Source of the DNA: Geobacter sp. FeAm09
GTDB taxonomy: Bacteria > Desulfobacterota > Desulfuromonadia > Geobacterales > Pseudopelobacteraceae
Assembly (NCBI RefSeq): GCF_008330225.1
Contig: NZ_CP042466.1
Span: 3,032,001 to 3,096,000 of the forward strand
Direction of reading: 5' to 3'
DNA length: 64,000 nucleotides
Part shown: positions 27,964 through 37,577 of the stretch, piece by piece
Layout: each line of letters starts with the position of its first letter
Numbering within the stretch: position 1 is the stretch's first letter
Position numbers and translations under genes: made by a program
Notes under the pieces: model-generated
The model's input: the letters and a program-made list of their open reading frames with translations, nothing else
What the model was told of the DNA's origin: nothing
Databases searched by the model: none

Positions 27964-28281
27964 TCACGCGCGGATCATCACCAGGAGCATCTTGAACGGC
28001 TTGACCGCCTTGAGCGCATGGGGCTTGTTGGCCGGCATGATGATCATCTGGCCGGCCCCCACCGTCTGGGCGCTCCCTTCGATGGTCACCTCGGCCTCGC
28101 CGTCCACCACCTGCACAAAGGCGTCGTAGGGGGCGGTATGTTCGGAAAGCCCTTGCCCGGCATCGAAGGAAAACAGCGTCAACGTCCCGATCTTCTTGTC
28201 GATCAGGGTCTTGCTGACCACCGAGCCGTCCTGGTAGGCAACCAGGTCGCTCATGGTCAGGGCTTTTCCGATCAGGTCCAT
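27964..28281 (-). CDS. Small cupin-domain protein
   Basis: 105 residues forming one beta-barrel cupin: SEHTAPYDAFVQVVDGEAEV and AGQMIIMPANKPHALKAVKPF carry the usual His and Glu/Gln metal ligands. ATG 28281 has a GGGGGAGAG site upstream. Such stand-alone cupins (AraC-type barrel without a DNA-binding part) have no fixed function. It is upstream of hemH in the same direction and followed by a 110-base gap. Confidence 0.85.
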   Translation of the reverse strand: MDLIGKALTMSDLVAYQDGSVVSKTLIDKKIGTLTLFSFDAGQGLSEHTAPYDAFVQVVDGEAEVTIEGSAQTVGAGQMIIMPANKPHALKAVKPFKMLLVMIRA

Positions 28282-28364
28282 GCTCTCCCCCTCTTTCAGC
28301 CAATAGAGTCTGCCAGCGGCCTCATAATATGACGTAAATGCCCTCCGGGCAACTGATTTAAACG

Positions 28365-28399
28365 CAAAAGGCCGGAGACATGATGCCTCCGGCCTTTTG
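28365..28399. terminator. Rho-independent terminator between the cupin gene and groEL
   Basis: The stem GGCCGGAG/CTCCGGCC (28370-28377 with 28387-28394) is extended by AAAA/TTTT, giving a T run in both directions. It lies downstream of groEL on the minus strand. Confidence 0.75.
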
Positions 28400-28440
28400 C
28401 CCATACACGTGCGGGAACGTCGCCTTTGGAAAACGCTCTA

Positions 28441-28544
28441 TTTTTCGTCCTGGGCAGGAAATCAAGGGGTTGCGCGGAGGCGTAGCAGCGCTACGCCGCA
28501 CAAGCAAGCCCGCCGATTGACGCAGCCAGGGCGGAAAAGAGACG
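28441..28544. repeat. Cruciform intergenic repeat, family C, copy 1
   Basis: Begins TTTTTCGTCCTGGGC and ends GCCAGGGCGGAAAAGAGACG, with a central palindrome GGCGTAGCAGCGCTACGCC. It is the partner of the copy at 30256-30361 on the other side of groEL. The core is shared with family A repeats. Confidence 0.75.
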
Positions 28545-28553
28545 TTTTCCCGG

Positions 28554-30203
<1,650 letters not shown>

Positions 30204-30255
30204 TTATTCCTCCATGTAGGTATTTAAGAATTTAATAAAGCTTTTTGAAACGAGG

Positions 30256-30361
30256 ATTTTTTTGTCCTGGGACTGTCAATTGAGAAATGCCGCGGAGACG
30301 TACCGGAGGTACGTCGCACAAAGGCATTGCGACAATTGGCGGGGCCAGGGCGAAAAAAGAC
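30256..30361. repeat. Cruciform intergenic repeat, family C, copy 2 (between groES and groEL)
   Basis: TTTTTTTGTCCTGGGACTGTCAATTG ... CGACAATTGGCGGGGCCAGGGCG is a nested imperfect palindrome with the centre GACGTACCGGAGGTACGTC. Located inside the groESL transcript, it could form a large RNA hairpin between the two cistrons. Confidence 0.75.
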
Positions 30362-30368
30362 CGTTTCT

Positions 30369-30656
30369 TTATTCTACGATGGCCAGGATGTCGTCTTCCC
30401 GCATAATCAGATACTCTTCACCGTCCACCTTGATCTCGGTACCCGAGTACTTGCCGAACAGCACCTTGTCCCCCACCTTCACGTCCAGGGGCAGCACCTT
30501 GCCGTCTTCGGTCTTCTTGCCGTTGCCGGCGGCCACGATCTCGCCACGCTGCGGTTTTTCCTTTGCGGTTTCAGGGATGAAGAGCCCCCCAGCCGTCCTG
30601 GTTTCTTCTTCGACCCTCTTGACGAGGATGCGGTCCTGAAGTGGTCTCAAACTCAT
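30369..30656 (-). CDS. groES: Co-chaperonin GroES
   Basis: 95 residues with the family start [18 protein letters not shown], the mobile loop [20 protein letters not shown] and the dome region [21 protein letters not shown]. It is the first gene of the operon, with a CIRCE element in its leader. Confidence 0.98.
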   Translation of the reverse strand: MSLRPLQDRILVKRVEEETRTAGGLFIPETAKEKPQRGEIVAAGNGKKTEDGKVLPLDVKVGDKVLFGKYSGTEIKVDGEEYLIMREDDILAIVE

Positions 30657-30707
30657 GTTGTCCTTCTCCTTTCCATTACCGTTGGTGGTGTCAAGTCATA
30701 GACGAGA

Positions 30708-30734
30708 TTAGCACTCAAACCGACTGAGTGCTAA
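30708..30734. promoter_or_regulatory. CIRCE operator (HrcA site) of groESL
   Basis: Perfect 9-bp inverted repeat TTAGCACTC-N9-GAGTGCTAA. It lies 52 nt upstream of groES and just downstream of the promoter, the classical position for repression by HrcA. hrcA itself is not in the window. Confidence 0.97.
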
Positions 30735-30742
30735 CGGAAAGA

Positions 30743-30771
30743 AATATAATCAACGGGGGGGTAAAAATCAA
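30743..30771 (-). promoter_or_regulatory. Sigma-70 promoter of groESL
   Basis: On the minus strand TTGATT is followed after 17 nt by TATATT. Transcription would start at or just inside the CIRCE element, so HrcA binding would block it. Confidence 0.75.
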
Positions 30772-30971
30772 GGGGTGTGATAATTTTTTTCCCAACAGGC
30801 CGTTATATTTGCCGAAACGGTTCATCATCCGATCCGCCCGCCCCATCGGGACACGTGTTCCGTTTTCAATGTTATGGCAACCGCCTGGTCCACGCGAATT
30901 AAATATGCAAGCAAATACGGGCAACTACCGGAATACGCGTAACGATGGCATGCCGCCCGTCACTTTCCGTT

Positions 30972-31000
30972 TTGACAATTGCCGTGCCGTCTGATACAAA
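30972..31000 (+). promoter_or_regulatory. Promoter of the cobU-cobT-bzaF-cobS operon
   Basis: TTGACA (perfect) at 30972-30977 and TACAAA at 30995-31000 with a 17-nt spacer. Transcription would begin near 31007, exactly where the cobalamin riboswitch starts. Confidence 0.7.
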
Positions 31001-31009
31001 ATCCGTAAC

Positions 31010-31185
31010 TGTTTACCAACCGGTCTGGTGCCGCGCTCTTGAGCAGCGCGGTTAAAAGGGAAGAGGGTGCGACTCCCTCGCTGTCCCGCAACTGTAAGGG
31101 GGGACCGATGCCGCTTCATGCCACTGGGGAGACCTGGGAAGGCGCGGCAAAGGAATGATCCCCAAGCCAGGAAACCTGCCATTCC
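31010..31185 (+). ncRNA. Cobalamin (adenosylcobalamin) riboswitch
   Basis: Contains the class hallmarks in order: TTAAAAGGGAAGAGGGTGCG, CTGTCCCGCAACTGTAAGGG, GCCACTGGGGAGACCTGGGA, and the B12-box half AAGCCAGGAAACCTGCC. It is followed by a strong terminator hairpin at 31253-31292, indicating shut-off of the cobU operon when cobalamin is plentiful. Confidence 0.95.
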
Positions 31186-31252
31186 GACGCTTTTGGGACC
31201 TCCGTGGAACGAGGGGCCGGAGCCGGATAGCATCTTCATCCTGGTATTTTCG

Positions 31253-31292
31253 AGCCCCTGCCCATGTAAGTTCATGTGCAGGGGCTTTTTTC
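31253..31292 (+). terminator. Riboswitch-controlled terminator
   Basis: The stem AGCCCCTGCCCATG/CATGTGCAGGGGCT (one unpaired position each side) is followed by TTTTTTCG. It lies between the riboswitch aptamer and cobU. Confidence 0.85.
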
Positions 31293-31331
31293 GTCAAGGG
31301 TTTGTTCGCAAATAACTGCCGCGAGGAGCGC

Positions 31332-31865
31332 ATGACCAAAACGATCTTCATTACCGGTGGAGCGCGAAGCGGCAAGAGCCGTTTCGCCGAGGAGCTGGCC
31401 CAACGATTCGGTGCGCCGCTCGGCTACCTGGCCACGGCCCAGACCCTGGACGACGAGATGGCGGAACGGGTCGGGAAGCATCGCCTGCGCCGCGGCGACG
31501 CCTGGCAGACCATTGAGGAGCCCCTGCACCTGTCCCGGGCGCTGGCAACCTGCGACGGCACCTGCAATGCGATACTGGTGGACTGCCTCACCCTGTGGCT
31601 CTCCAACCTGCTTTTTCACTATGAAGAGCAGAGTGACGACGCCGAGGCGCGCATCCTGGAGGATGTGCACCGCCTGACGGCCGCCCTGCGGGAGATGCAG
31701 ACCCCGGTGATTGTCGTATCCAACGAGGTCGGCCAGGGGATCGTGCCGGAAAACCGCCTGGCGCGCCGCTTCCGCGACATTGCCGGCCAGGCCAACCAGA
31801 TTCTGGCGGCCATGGCGGACGAGGTCCACGTGGTCATCAGCGGCATACCGCTCAGGTTGAAATAG
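31332..31865 (+). CDS. cobU: Adenosylcobinamide kinase / guanylyltransferase CobU
   Basis: Bifunctional enzyme activating adenosylcobinamide for nucleotide-loop assembly. 177 residues with P-loop FITGGARSGKSRFAEELA, YLATAQTLDDEMAERV, guanylated His region KHRLRRGDAWQTIEEP and LVDCLTLWLSNLL. ATG 31332 follows a GAGGAG site. It is the first gene after the riboswitch. Confidence 0.95.
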   Translation: MTKTIFITGGARSGKSRFAEELAQRFGAPLGYLATAQTLDDEMAERVGKHRLRRGDAWQTIEEPLHLSRALATCDGTCNAILVDCLTLWLSNLLFHYEEQSDDAEARILEDVHRLTAALREMQTPVIVVSNEVGQGIVPENRLARRFRDIAGQANQILAAMADEVHVVISGIPLRLK

Positions 31866-31883
31866 CATTCACACAAAAACAAG

Positions 31884-32050
31884 CTCACCACGGAGGGCAC
31901 AGAGGACACGGAGGAAAAACGCGAGAAAAGCACAAGCTTATTTTACAGGACCAAACCCGGTATGCCACCCTTTGTCCTCATCCCTGTAAATTTGGCCTTT
32001 GATTATGTTGTGCCTTTTCCCTCCCGCCTTTCTCCGTGTCCTCCGTGGTA
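31884..32050. repeat. Long inverted repeat, family D, copy 2
   Basis: CTCACCACGGAGGGCACAGA ... TCCGTGTCCTCCGTGGTAAT are complementary ends of a roughly 165-base element between cobU and cobT. It is inside the presumed operon, so it would be transcribed as a large hairpin. Confidence 0.7.
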
Positions 32051-32082
32051 ATGCTTTCTTTCCCCAAAAGGAGAATACAACC

Positions 32083-33138
32083 ATGAACATCGTAGAAGCC
32101 ACGCTGGAACGCATCAAACCGGTCAGCCCCCAATTGCTGGAACAGGCCCAGGGCCGGCTGGACATCAAGACCAAGCCGCTCGGCTCCCTGGGCAGGCTGG
32201 AGGAGTTCGGCCGCCGTTTCGCCGCCATCAGCGGCACCTTGAATCCCGACACCGCGAAAAAGGTCATCTTCACCTTTGCCGGCGACCACGGCGTGACCGA
32301 CGAGGGGGTCTCGGCCTTCCCGAAAGAGGTCACCCCCCAGATGGCCTTCAACATCCTGGCCGGCGGGGCCGGCGTCAACGTGCTGGCCCGCCATGCCGGG
32401 GCCGAGGTGCGGTTGGTGGACGTGGGGGTGGACTACGACTTCAACGGCGTCGAAGGCCTGATCGACCGCAAGGTGGCCCGCGGCACCCGGAACTTCGCCA
32501 AGGGACCGGCCATGACCCGTGACGAGGTCCTGGCCGCCCTGAAGGTCGGCATCGACCAGGCCGACCAGTGCAAAGCGGAAGGTGTGGCCATGGCGGGAAC
32601 GGGCGAATTGGGCATCGGCAATACGACCCCCTCCTCGGCCATCATCGCCGCCATCTCCGGCATTCCGGTCAGGGAGCTGACCCACCGCGGCACCGGCATC
32701 AACGACGCTGGCCTGGAGAACAAGATCCGGGCCATCGAACAGGGCCTGGCCGTCAACCGCCCCGACCCGAAGGACCCGCTGGACGTGCTGACCAAGGTGG
32801 GGGGGCTGGAGATCGCCGCCATTGCCGGCCTGGTGCTGGGGTGCGCGGCCAACGGCATCCCGGTGGTGGTGGACGGCTTCATCTCCACCGCCGGCGCGCT
32901 GATCGCCTCGGAAATGCACCCCCATGTGCGCGACTACATCTTTGCCGCCCACGCCTCGGTGGAGATCGGCCACCGCTTCATGCTGGAACGGATCGGCGCC
33001 ACGCCGATCCTGAACCTGGACCTGCGCCTGGGGGAAGGCACCGGCGCCGCCCTGGCCATGGGCCTGATCGAGGCCGGGGTGAAGGTGTTGAAAGAGATGG
33101 CCACCTTCGAGCAGGCAGGAGTAACGGAACAGCTATAA
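32083..33138 (+). CDS. cobT: Nicotinate-nucleotide:benzimidazole phosphoribosyltransferase CobT
   Basis: Activates the lower-ligand base of cobamides as its alpha-ribotide. 351 residues; [33 protein letters not shown], the substrate loop [11 protein letters not shown] and the catalytic-Glu region [19 protein letters not shown] are intact. ATG 32083 has AAGGAG 8 nt upstream. With bzaF next to it, the natural base is probably 5-hydroxybenzimidazole. Confidence 0.96.
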   Translation: MNIVEATLERIKPVSPQLLEQAQGRLDIKTKPLGSLGRLEEFGRRFAAISGTLNPDTAKKVIFTFAGDHGVTDEGVSAFPKEVTPQMAFNILAGGAGVNVLARHAGAEVRLVDVGVDYDFNGVEGLIDRKVARGTRNFAKGPAMTRDEVLAALKVGIDQADQCKAEGVAMAGTGELGIGNTTPSSAIIAAISGIPVRELTHRGTGINDAGLENKIRAIEQGLAVNRPDPKDPLDVLTKVGGLEIAAIAGLVLGCAANGIPVVVDGFISTAGALIASEMHPHVRDYIFAAHASVEIGHRFMLERIGATPILNLDLRLGEGTGAALAMGLIEAGVKVLKEMATFEQAGVTEQL

Positions 33139-33140
33139 GA

Positions 33141-33341
33141 AGGTTGTTGAAAAACAGCCATCAGGCCTTCGTCCTCGAAAGTCCTTTCGTGCGGCGTAGC
33201 GCCCCTCATCCTATCCTTCTCCCAAAGGGAGAAGGGATACTGTTACCCTCTCCCTCTGGGAGAGGGTGGCCAAAGGCCGGGTGAGGGCCTCCTCAGGGCT
33301 TGTCGAGCGGGTGCGGCGATCTGACTATTTTTGAACAACCT
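33141..33341. repeat. Palindromic repeat, family A, copy 2, interrupted by another repeat
   Basis: The ends AGGTTGTTGAAAAACAGCCA and CTATTTTTGAACAACCT match copy 3 (60855-60974). The palindromic centre is split by an 87-base element at 33202-33288. Located between cobT and bzaF. Confidence 0.8.
33202..33288. repeat. REP-like element, family E, copy 1, nested in a family A repeat
   Basis: CCCCTCATCC...CCCTCTCCCTCTGGGAGAGGGTGGCC-AAAGGCC-GGGTGAGGG, a hairpin-rich sequence type common in many proteobacterial genomes. A related copy lies at 62299-62446. Its insertion into the A repeat shows E moved after A was in place. Confidence 0.75.
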
Positions 33342-33397
33342 GAGATTCTCAACAGCCTGATAAACCTTAATCCAAAATGAGAGTGGAGTCGCACCCC

Positions 33398-34705
33398 ATG
33401 AAAACCCAGATCGAATCCGCCCGCGAGGGCATCATCACCCCCCAGATGGCGGCAGTGGCCGCAGACGAGGCGCTTGCGCCGGAGTTCGTGCGCGCCATGG
33501 TGGCCGAGGGGCGGATCGTCATCCCCTGGAACCACAACCGCAGGCCCAGAGCCACCGGCATCGGCTTTGGCCTGCGCACCAAGGTCAACGCCTCCATCGG
33601 CACCTCATCCGACATCATCGACTACCAGGCCGAGGTGGCCAAGGCGCGCGCCGCCCTGGAAAGCGGGGCCGATACCCTGATGGAACTCTCCGTGGGGGGC
33701 GACCTGGACCGGGTGCGCCGCGAGGTGATCGCCTGCGTGGACCTGCCGGTGGGCAACGTACCGCTCTACCAGGCATTCTGCGAGGCGGCCCGCAAATACG
33801 GCGACCCGAACCGCCTCGACCCCGAAGAGCTCTTCGACCTGATCGAGCGCCAGTGCGCCGACGGCATGGCCTTCATGGCGGTGCACTGCGGCATCAACCG
33901 CTCCACCATCGAGCGCTTGAGGAAACAGGGATACCGCTACGGCGGCCTGGTTTCCAAGGGGGGGGTCTCCATGGTGGCCTGGATGCTGGCCAACGACCGC
34001 GAAAACCCGCTCTACGAGCAGTTCGACCGGGTGACGGCGATCCTGAAAAAGTACGACACCGTGCTCTCCCTGGGGAACGGCCTCAGGGCCGGCGCCATCC
34101 ACGACTCCAGCGACCGGGCCCAGATCCAGGAGCTGGTCATCAACTGCGAACTGGCCGAACTGGGACGCGACATGGGGTGCCAGATGCTGGTGGAGGGACC
34201 GGGGCACGTCCCCCTGGACGAGATCGAGGGGAACATCAAACTGCAAAAACGCATGAGCGGCGGCGCCCCCTACTACATGCTCGGGCCGATCACCACCGAC
34301 GTGGCCCCCGGCTTCGACCACATCACCTCGGCCATCGGCGCGGCCCAGTCGGCCCGCTTCGGCGCCGACCTGATCTGCTACATCACCCCGGCCGAGCACC
34401 TGGCGCTGCCCACCGAGGAGGACGTGCGCCTGGGGGTCAAGGCGGCCAGGATCGCCGCCCATATCGGCGACATGAACAAATACCCGGAGCGGATGCGGGA
34501 GCGGGACAAGGAGATGTCCAAGGCCCGCCGCGACCTGGACTGGGAGAAGCAGTTCCAACTGGCCCTCTATCCCGGGGACGCCCGGGCCATCCGCGCCAGC
34601 CGGGTGCCCGAGGACAGCGCCACCTGTACCATGTGCGGCAATTTCTGCGCCTCCCGGGGGGCAGGAAAGCTCTTTGCAGATGACCTGAAACAGGATAAGA
34701 TCTGA
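33398..34705 (+). CDS. bzaF: 5-hydroxybenzimidazole synthase BzaF (ThiC paralogue)
   Basis: Radical SAM enzyme that converts aminoimidazole ribotide to 5-hydroxybenzimidazole, the lower ligand of some cobamides. 435 residues; ThiC-family blocks include NASIGTSSD, GADTLMELSVGGD, VEGPGHVPLDEI and GAPYYMLGPITTDVAPG. The C-terminal cluster motif is CTMCGNFC (CX2CX3C), one residue shorter than the usual ThiC CX2CX4C. Placement between cobT and cobS supports BzaF over thiamin ThiC. ATG 33398 is preferred for its GGAG site; 33377 is an alternative. Confidence 0.85.
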   Translation: MKTQIESAREGIITPQMAAVAADEALAPEFVRAMVAEGRIVIPWNHNRRPRATGIGFGLRTKVNASIGTSSDIIDYQAEVAKARAALESGADTLMELSVGGDLDRVRREVIACVDLPVGNVPLYQAFCEAARKYGDPNRLDPEELFDLIERQCADGMAFMAVHCGINRSTIERLRKQGYRYGGLVSKGGVSMVAWMLANDRENPLYEQFDRVTAILKKYDTVLSLGNGLRAGAIHDSSDRAQIQELVINCELAELGRDMGCQMLVEGPGHVPLDEIEGNIKLQKRMSGGAPYYMLGPITTDVAPGFDHITSAIGAAQSARFGADLICYITPAEHLALPTEEDVRLGVKAARIAAHIGDMNKYPERMRERDKEMSKARRDLDWEKQFQLALYPGDARAIRASRVPEDSATCTMCGNFCASRGAGKLFADDLKQDKI

Positions 34706-34867
34706 CCGATCGCATCGGCAGGACAAACCACAGGGATACCACCCGATTGCAGGAGTGCAGATCAAGGCCGCGGGGTTTGAGGCGTCACCGGCGTACAGCG
34801 TCACGCCGGGGGGTCGGAGAAACCGGCGCGGATGACGCCTTGCTTCGGAGCTGGTATACGAGGCGCA

Positions 34868-35290
34868 ATGTACAGTTCCATCACATCGCTGTCGGTACGG
34901 CTGCGGCCGGGGGATGACATTCGAAACTCCCTATCCCGCCTGCTCCTGGACCGGGAATTGCCCGCCGCCTGCGTGCTCAGCTGCGCCGGCAGCCTGAGCA
35001 GGGCTGCTCTGCGGCTGGCCGGGAACGGCGGCGGCACCATCATCGAGGGGCCGCTGGAGATCGTCTCCCTCTCCGGCACCCTCTCCCCCCAGGGGCCGCA
35101 CCTGCACATCGCCTTTGCCGACAGTACCGGCCGGGTACTGGGAGGGCACCTGCTGGACGGCTGCATCGTCCTGACAACGGCCGAGATCGTACTGGCGGTC
35201 CTGCCCGACGTGCGTTTTTCGCGCCGCCACGATGCCGCCACCGGCTATGCGGAACTGGCCATCACCGCCCCGGTCGAAATGACGCCATGA
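34868..35290 (+). CDS. PPC-domain (DUF296) protein in the cobamide operon
   Basis: 140 residues with the DUF296/PPC core: VRLRPGDDIRNSLSRLL near the start, then GPHLHIAFADSTGRVLGGHL and LTTAEIVLAVLPDVRF. These proteins form trimers with a metal-like His cluster (HLH, GGH) and some bind DNA through extra AT-hooks, which are absent here. The stop overlaps the cobS start (ATGA), so it is translated with cobS. Possible role: cobamide enzyme or regulator; unknown. The 162 bases before it (34706-34867) hold nothing clear. Confidence 0.85.
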   Translation: MYSSITSLSVRLRPGDDIRNSLSRLLLDRELPAACVLSCAGSLSRAALRLAGNGGGTIIEGPLEIVSLSGTLSPQGPHLHIAFADSTGRVLGGHLLDGCIVLTTAEIVLAVLPDVRFSRRHDAATGYAELAITAPVEMTP

Positions 35291-36024
35291 AACCCTATCT
35301 CGTCGCTTTCCAGTTTCTGACCATCATACCGCTCCCCTTCAAGGTGGATTGCGAGGCCCGGGACCTGGGGCGCTCCACGGCCCTGTTCCCCCTGGTGGGG
35401 CTCACCATCGGCGCCCTGCTGGCTGGGCTAAACTGGCTGCTCACCCCCTGGCTGGCCCGGCCGCTGGTCGACGCCCTGCTGATTACCGCCCTGGCCGCCG
35501 TAACCGGCGCCCTGCACCTGGACGGCCTGGCCGACGTCTGCGACGGCATCGCGGCCCGGGGCGGCCGGGAACGCTTTCTAGAGGTCATGAAGGACTCCCG
35601 GGTGGGCGCCGTGGGCGTCGTCGGCATCGTCTTCGGCCTGCTCCTGAAATGGCAGGCCCTGCTGGCGGTGCCGGCCGGCATCAAGATGCCGGCCCTGCTG
35701 TTCTTTCCGGCCCTAGCCCGTTGCGCCCAGGTCCTCGCCATGACCGGCGCCCGCCATGCCCGCAAGGAGGGGCTGGGAGCGGTCTTCATCCAGGGCACCG
35801 GCAACGGCCGGCTGATTGCGGCCCTGGCCCTCACCCTGGCGGCGGCCTTTGTGCTGCCGCCCCTTACCGGCCTCTCGGCCTACATCGTCGTCATCCTGTT
35901 GACCGTGGCACTGCGCTGCTACTTCCAGCGCCGCCTGGACGGCCTGACCGGCGACGTACTGGGATGCATCAGCGAACTGGCCGAAATTACGGCCCTGGCG
36001 GTCATCGCCGTCAGGTTCCCCTGA
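35287..36024 (+). CDS. cobS: Adenosylcobinamide-GDP ribazoletransferase (cobalamin synthase) CobS
   Basis: Integral membrane enzyme joining adenosylcobinamide-GDP with alpha-ribazole. 245 residues; the N-terminal AFQFLTIIPLPFKV, the metal-binding LHLDGLADVCDGIAARGGRE and MKDSRVGAVGVVGIV are family hallmarks. It overlaps the PPC gene and precedes cobC by 33 nt. Confidence 0.95.
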   Translation: MKPYLVAFQFLTIIPLPFKVDCEARDLGRSTALFPLVGLTIGALLAGLNWLLTPWLARPLVDALLITALAAVTGALHLDGLADVCDGIAARGGRERFLEVMKDSRVGAVGVVGIVFGLLLKWQALLAVPAGIKMPALLFFPALARCAQVLAMTGARHARKEGLGAVFIQGTGNGRLIAALALTLAAAFVLPPLTGLSAYIVVILLTVALRCYFQRRLDGLTGDVLGCISELAEITALAVIAVRFP

Positions 36025-36057
36025 TCCCCAGGCCCCTTTGAAAGGAAGCGCATCGAC

Positions 36058-36660
36058 ATGACCCCGGCAACCCGCATCTATCTCATCCGCCACGGCCAGG
36101 TGGCAGGGCACGACCAGCCCCGGTACAACGGCCAGACCGACGTGGGCTTGACCGACGTCGGTCTGGAGCAGTACCATGTCCTCAAGGAGCGCCTGGCCGG
36201 GAAACCGCTCTCGGCCTGCTACACCAGCGACCTGTCCCGCTGCGCCATCGGCGCGGATATCATCTGCGGCCAATTCGGCATCGAGCCGGTGAAGAGGCCG
36301 GAGCTCAGGGAACTGAACATCGGCGTCTGGGAAGGGCTCACCTGGAAGGAGATCGCCCAGCGCTGGCCCATGGAATGGCAGGCCCGCCTGAACGACCTGG
36401 TCAACTACCGGGTGCCCCGGGGCGAGAACCTCCTGGACGTGGAGGCACGGGTCATGCCGGTCATCGGGGAGATCGTCGAACGCCACAAGGGGCAGGAGGT
36501 TCTGGTGGTGGGGCACGGCGGGGTCAACCGCATCGTGCTCCTGAGCGCCATCGGCGCTCCCTTGGCCGGGATGTTCAACGTGGAGCAGAACTACGGCTGC
36601 CTGAACATCATCGACTATTATATGGACGGCAGGGCCACGGTCAAGCTGCTGAACGGGTAA
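36058..36660 (+). CDS. cobC: Histidine phosphatase, probable alpha-ribazole phosphatase CobC
   Basis: 200 residues of the phosphoglycerate-mutase-like superfamily. The phospho-His is in IYLIRHGQVAG, with ELNIGVWEGLTWKEI and the second active His in VVGHGGVNR. Position after cobS indicates dephosphorylation of alpha-ribazole-phosphate or the cobamide phosphate. Last gene of the riboswitch operon. Confidence 0.88.
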   Translation: MTPATRIYLIRHGQVAGHDQPRYNGQTDVGLTDVGLEQYHVLKERLAGKPLSACYTSDLSRCAIGADIICGQFGIEPVKRPELRELNIGVWEGLTWKEIAQRWPMEWQARLNDLVNYRVPRGENLLDVEARVMPVIGEIVERHKGQEVLVVGHGGVNRIVLLSAIGAPLAGMFNVEQNYGCLNIIDYYMDGRATVKLLNG

Positions 36661-36675
36661 ACGGCCGGTATTATG

Positions 36676-36915
36676 ACTCTCACAAAGCCTACTAAGGCAC
36701 AAAGGAAAGGATAAAACGGCACAACCGATTCTCACAGAGCACACAGAGGCACAGAGGAAAGATTGAACCCATGTTTTATTGTTTTTTGCTTTTCTCCGTG
36801 CCTTTGTGAGTTTGAGCGAACAAAGCGAGCGGGTGAGAGATATTTCAAAAAAGTAAAATCAGAACGTCACAATCGGCTCTCACAAAGCGCACAAAGTGAG
36901 CGAGTGAGAGAAAAA
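36676..36915. repeat. Composite of family D inverted repeats, copy 3
   Basis: Three partly repeated segments (TCTCACAAAGCCTACTAAGG, CTCACAGAGCACACAGAGGC, CTCTCACAAAGCGCACAAAG) and a returning complement TTTCTCCGTGCCTTTGTGAG form a nested inverted/direct repeat block just before the HNH gene. Spacing is irregular and it is not a CRISPR. Confidence 0.7.
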
Positions 36916-36930
36916 TAAGAGAGGATCGCC

Positions 36931-37245
36931 ATGGCACGCCCCAAACGACCGGTCACGGTCAAACTCCCCACGGCCGCCGAGGCTGCGGCCCGCATAGAGG
37001 CCATGCGGCGGCAGACGGAGGACAACACCAACTACCGGACAAAGTCCCTGAAGATCCACGGCCCGATCTGCGCCAAATGCGGCCGGGAGTTCGACCAGTC
37101 CAACCTGCACCTGCTCACCGTCCACCACAAGGATGGCAACCACCACAACAACCCGCCCGACGGCAGCAACTGGGAAAATCTGTGCGCCCACTGCCACGAG
37201 GACGAGCACAGCCGGGACCTGCTGGGGGATTATCTCAGCAAATAA
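36931..37245 (+). CDS. HNH nuclease-like protein (YajD type)
   Basis: 104 residues. The HNH core reads LTVHHKDGNHHNN then NWENLCAHCHEDEHS, and a zinc site is built from CAKC and CAHC. The conserved Lys-rich N-terminus (MARPKRPVTVKLPTAAEAAA) may contact nucleic acid. YajD-type proteins are small stand-alone HNH proteins whose biological role is unknown. It is flanked upstream by a block of repeats. Confidence 0.85.
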   Translation: MARPKRPVTVKLPTAAEAAARIEAMRRQTEDNTNYRTKSLKIHGPICAKCGREFDQSNLHLLTVHHKDGNHHNNPPDGSNWENLCAHCHEDEHSRDLLGDYLSK

Positions 37246-37394
37246 GGTGATCCGGCCTGCCGAGACGCCGCCAATCCGGGTCCCCCGGCCCCGACGCCCC
37301 TCCCCAAGGAATCCGCTCCGGTACGACACATCAAGGCACACAACAATCTGGTATTACCGATATTTTTAAGCAAACTGCAACTTTTGCCGTTCGT

Positions 37395-37411
37395 GTTAAT
37401 TAAATTAACAT
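37395..37411. promoter_or_regulatory. Short AT-rich palindrome, possible operator
   Basis: TGTTAATTAAATTAACA is a 17-base palindrome. It is in the 332-base gap 37246-37577, which otherwise contains only AT-rich sequence and the promoter listed next; no gene is supported there. Confidence 0.35.
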
Positions 37412-37505
37412 GGTGCACACAGGCGTATCTCATTACAATAACGGCATTTTTCTAACAACCAGGACAAAATGATACAAAACCCGTAACGATATAACCTATT
37501 GTTTT

Positions 37506-37535
37506 TTGATTCATTTTGCTTTAATGAAGTATGAT
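37506..37535 (+). promoter_or_regulatory. Candidate promoter of the CAP-domain gene
   Basis: TTGATT, an 18-nt spacer and TATGAT, ending 42 nt before the CAP-domain start codon. Confidence 0.5.
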
Positions 37536-37577
37536 CTGGACACAAACGACAACGATACCCACTCACGGTTACGAGAC

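Noticed and set aside
33377..34705. Thiamin biosynthesis ThiC
   Set aside because: The sequence is in the ThiC family, but the cobT-cobS context, riboswitch operon and shortened cluster motif favour BzaF.
36676..36915. Regularly recurring CTCACAAAG/CACAGAG motifs, at first glance CRISPR-like
   Set aside because: Repeat units differ in length and sequence, spacing is irregular, and no cas gene is near; they are inverted-repeat elements.
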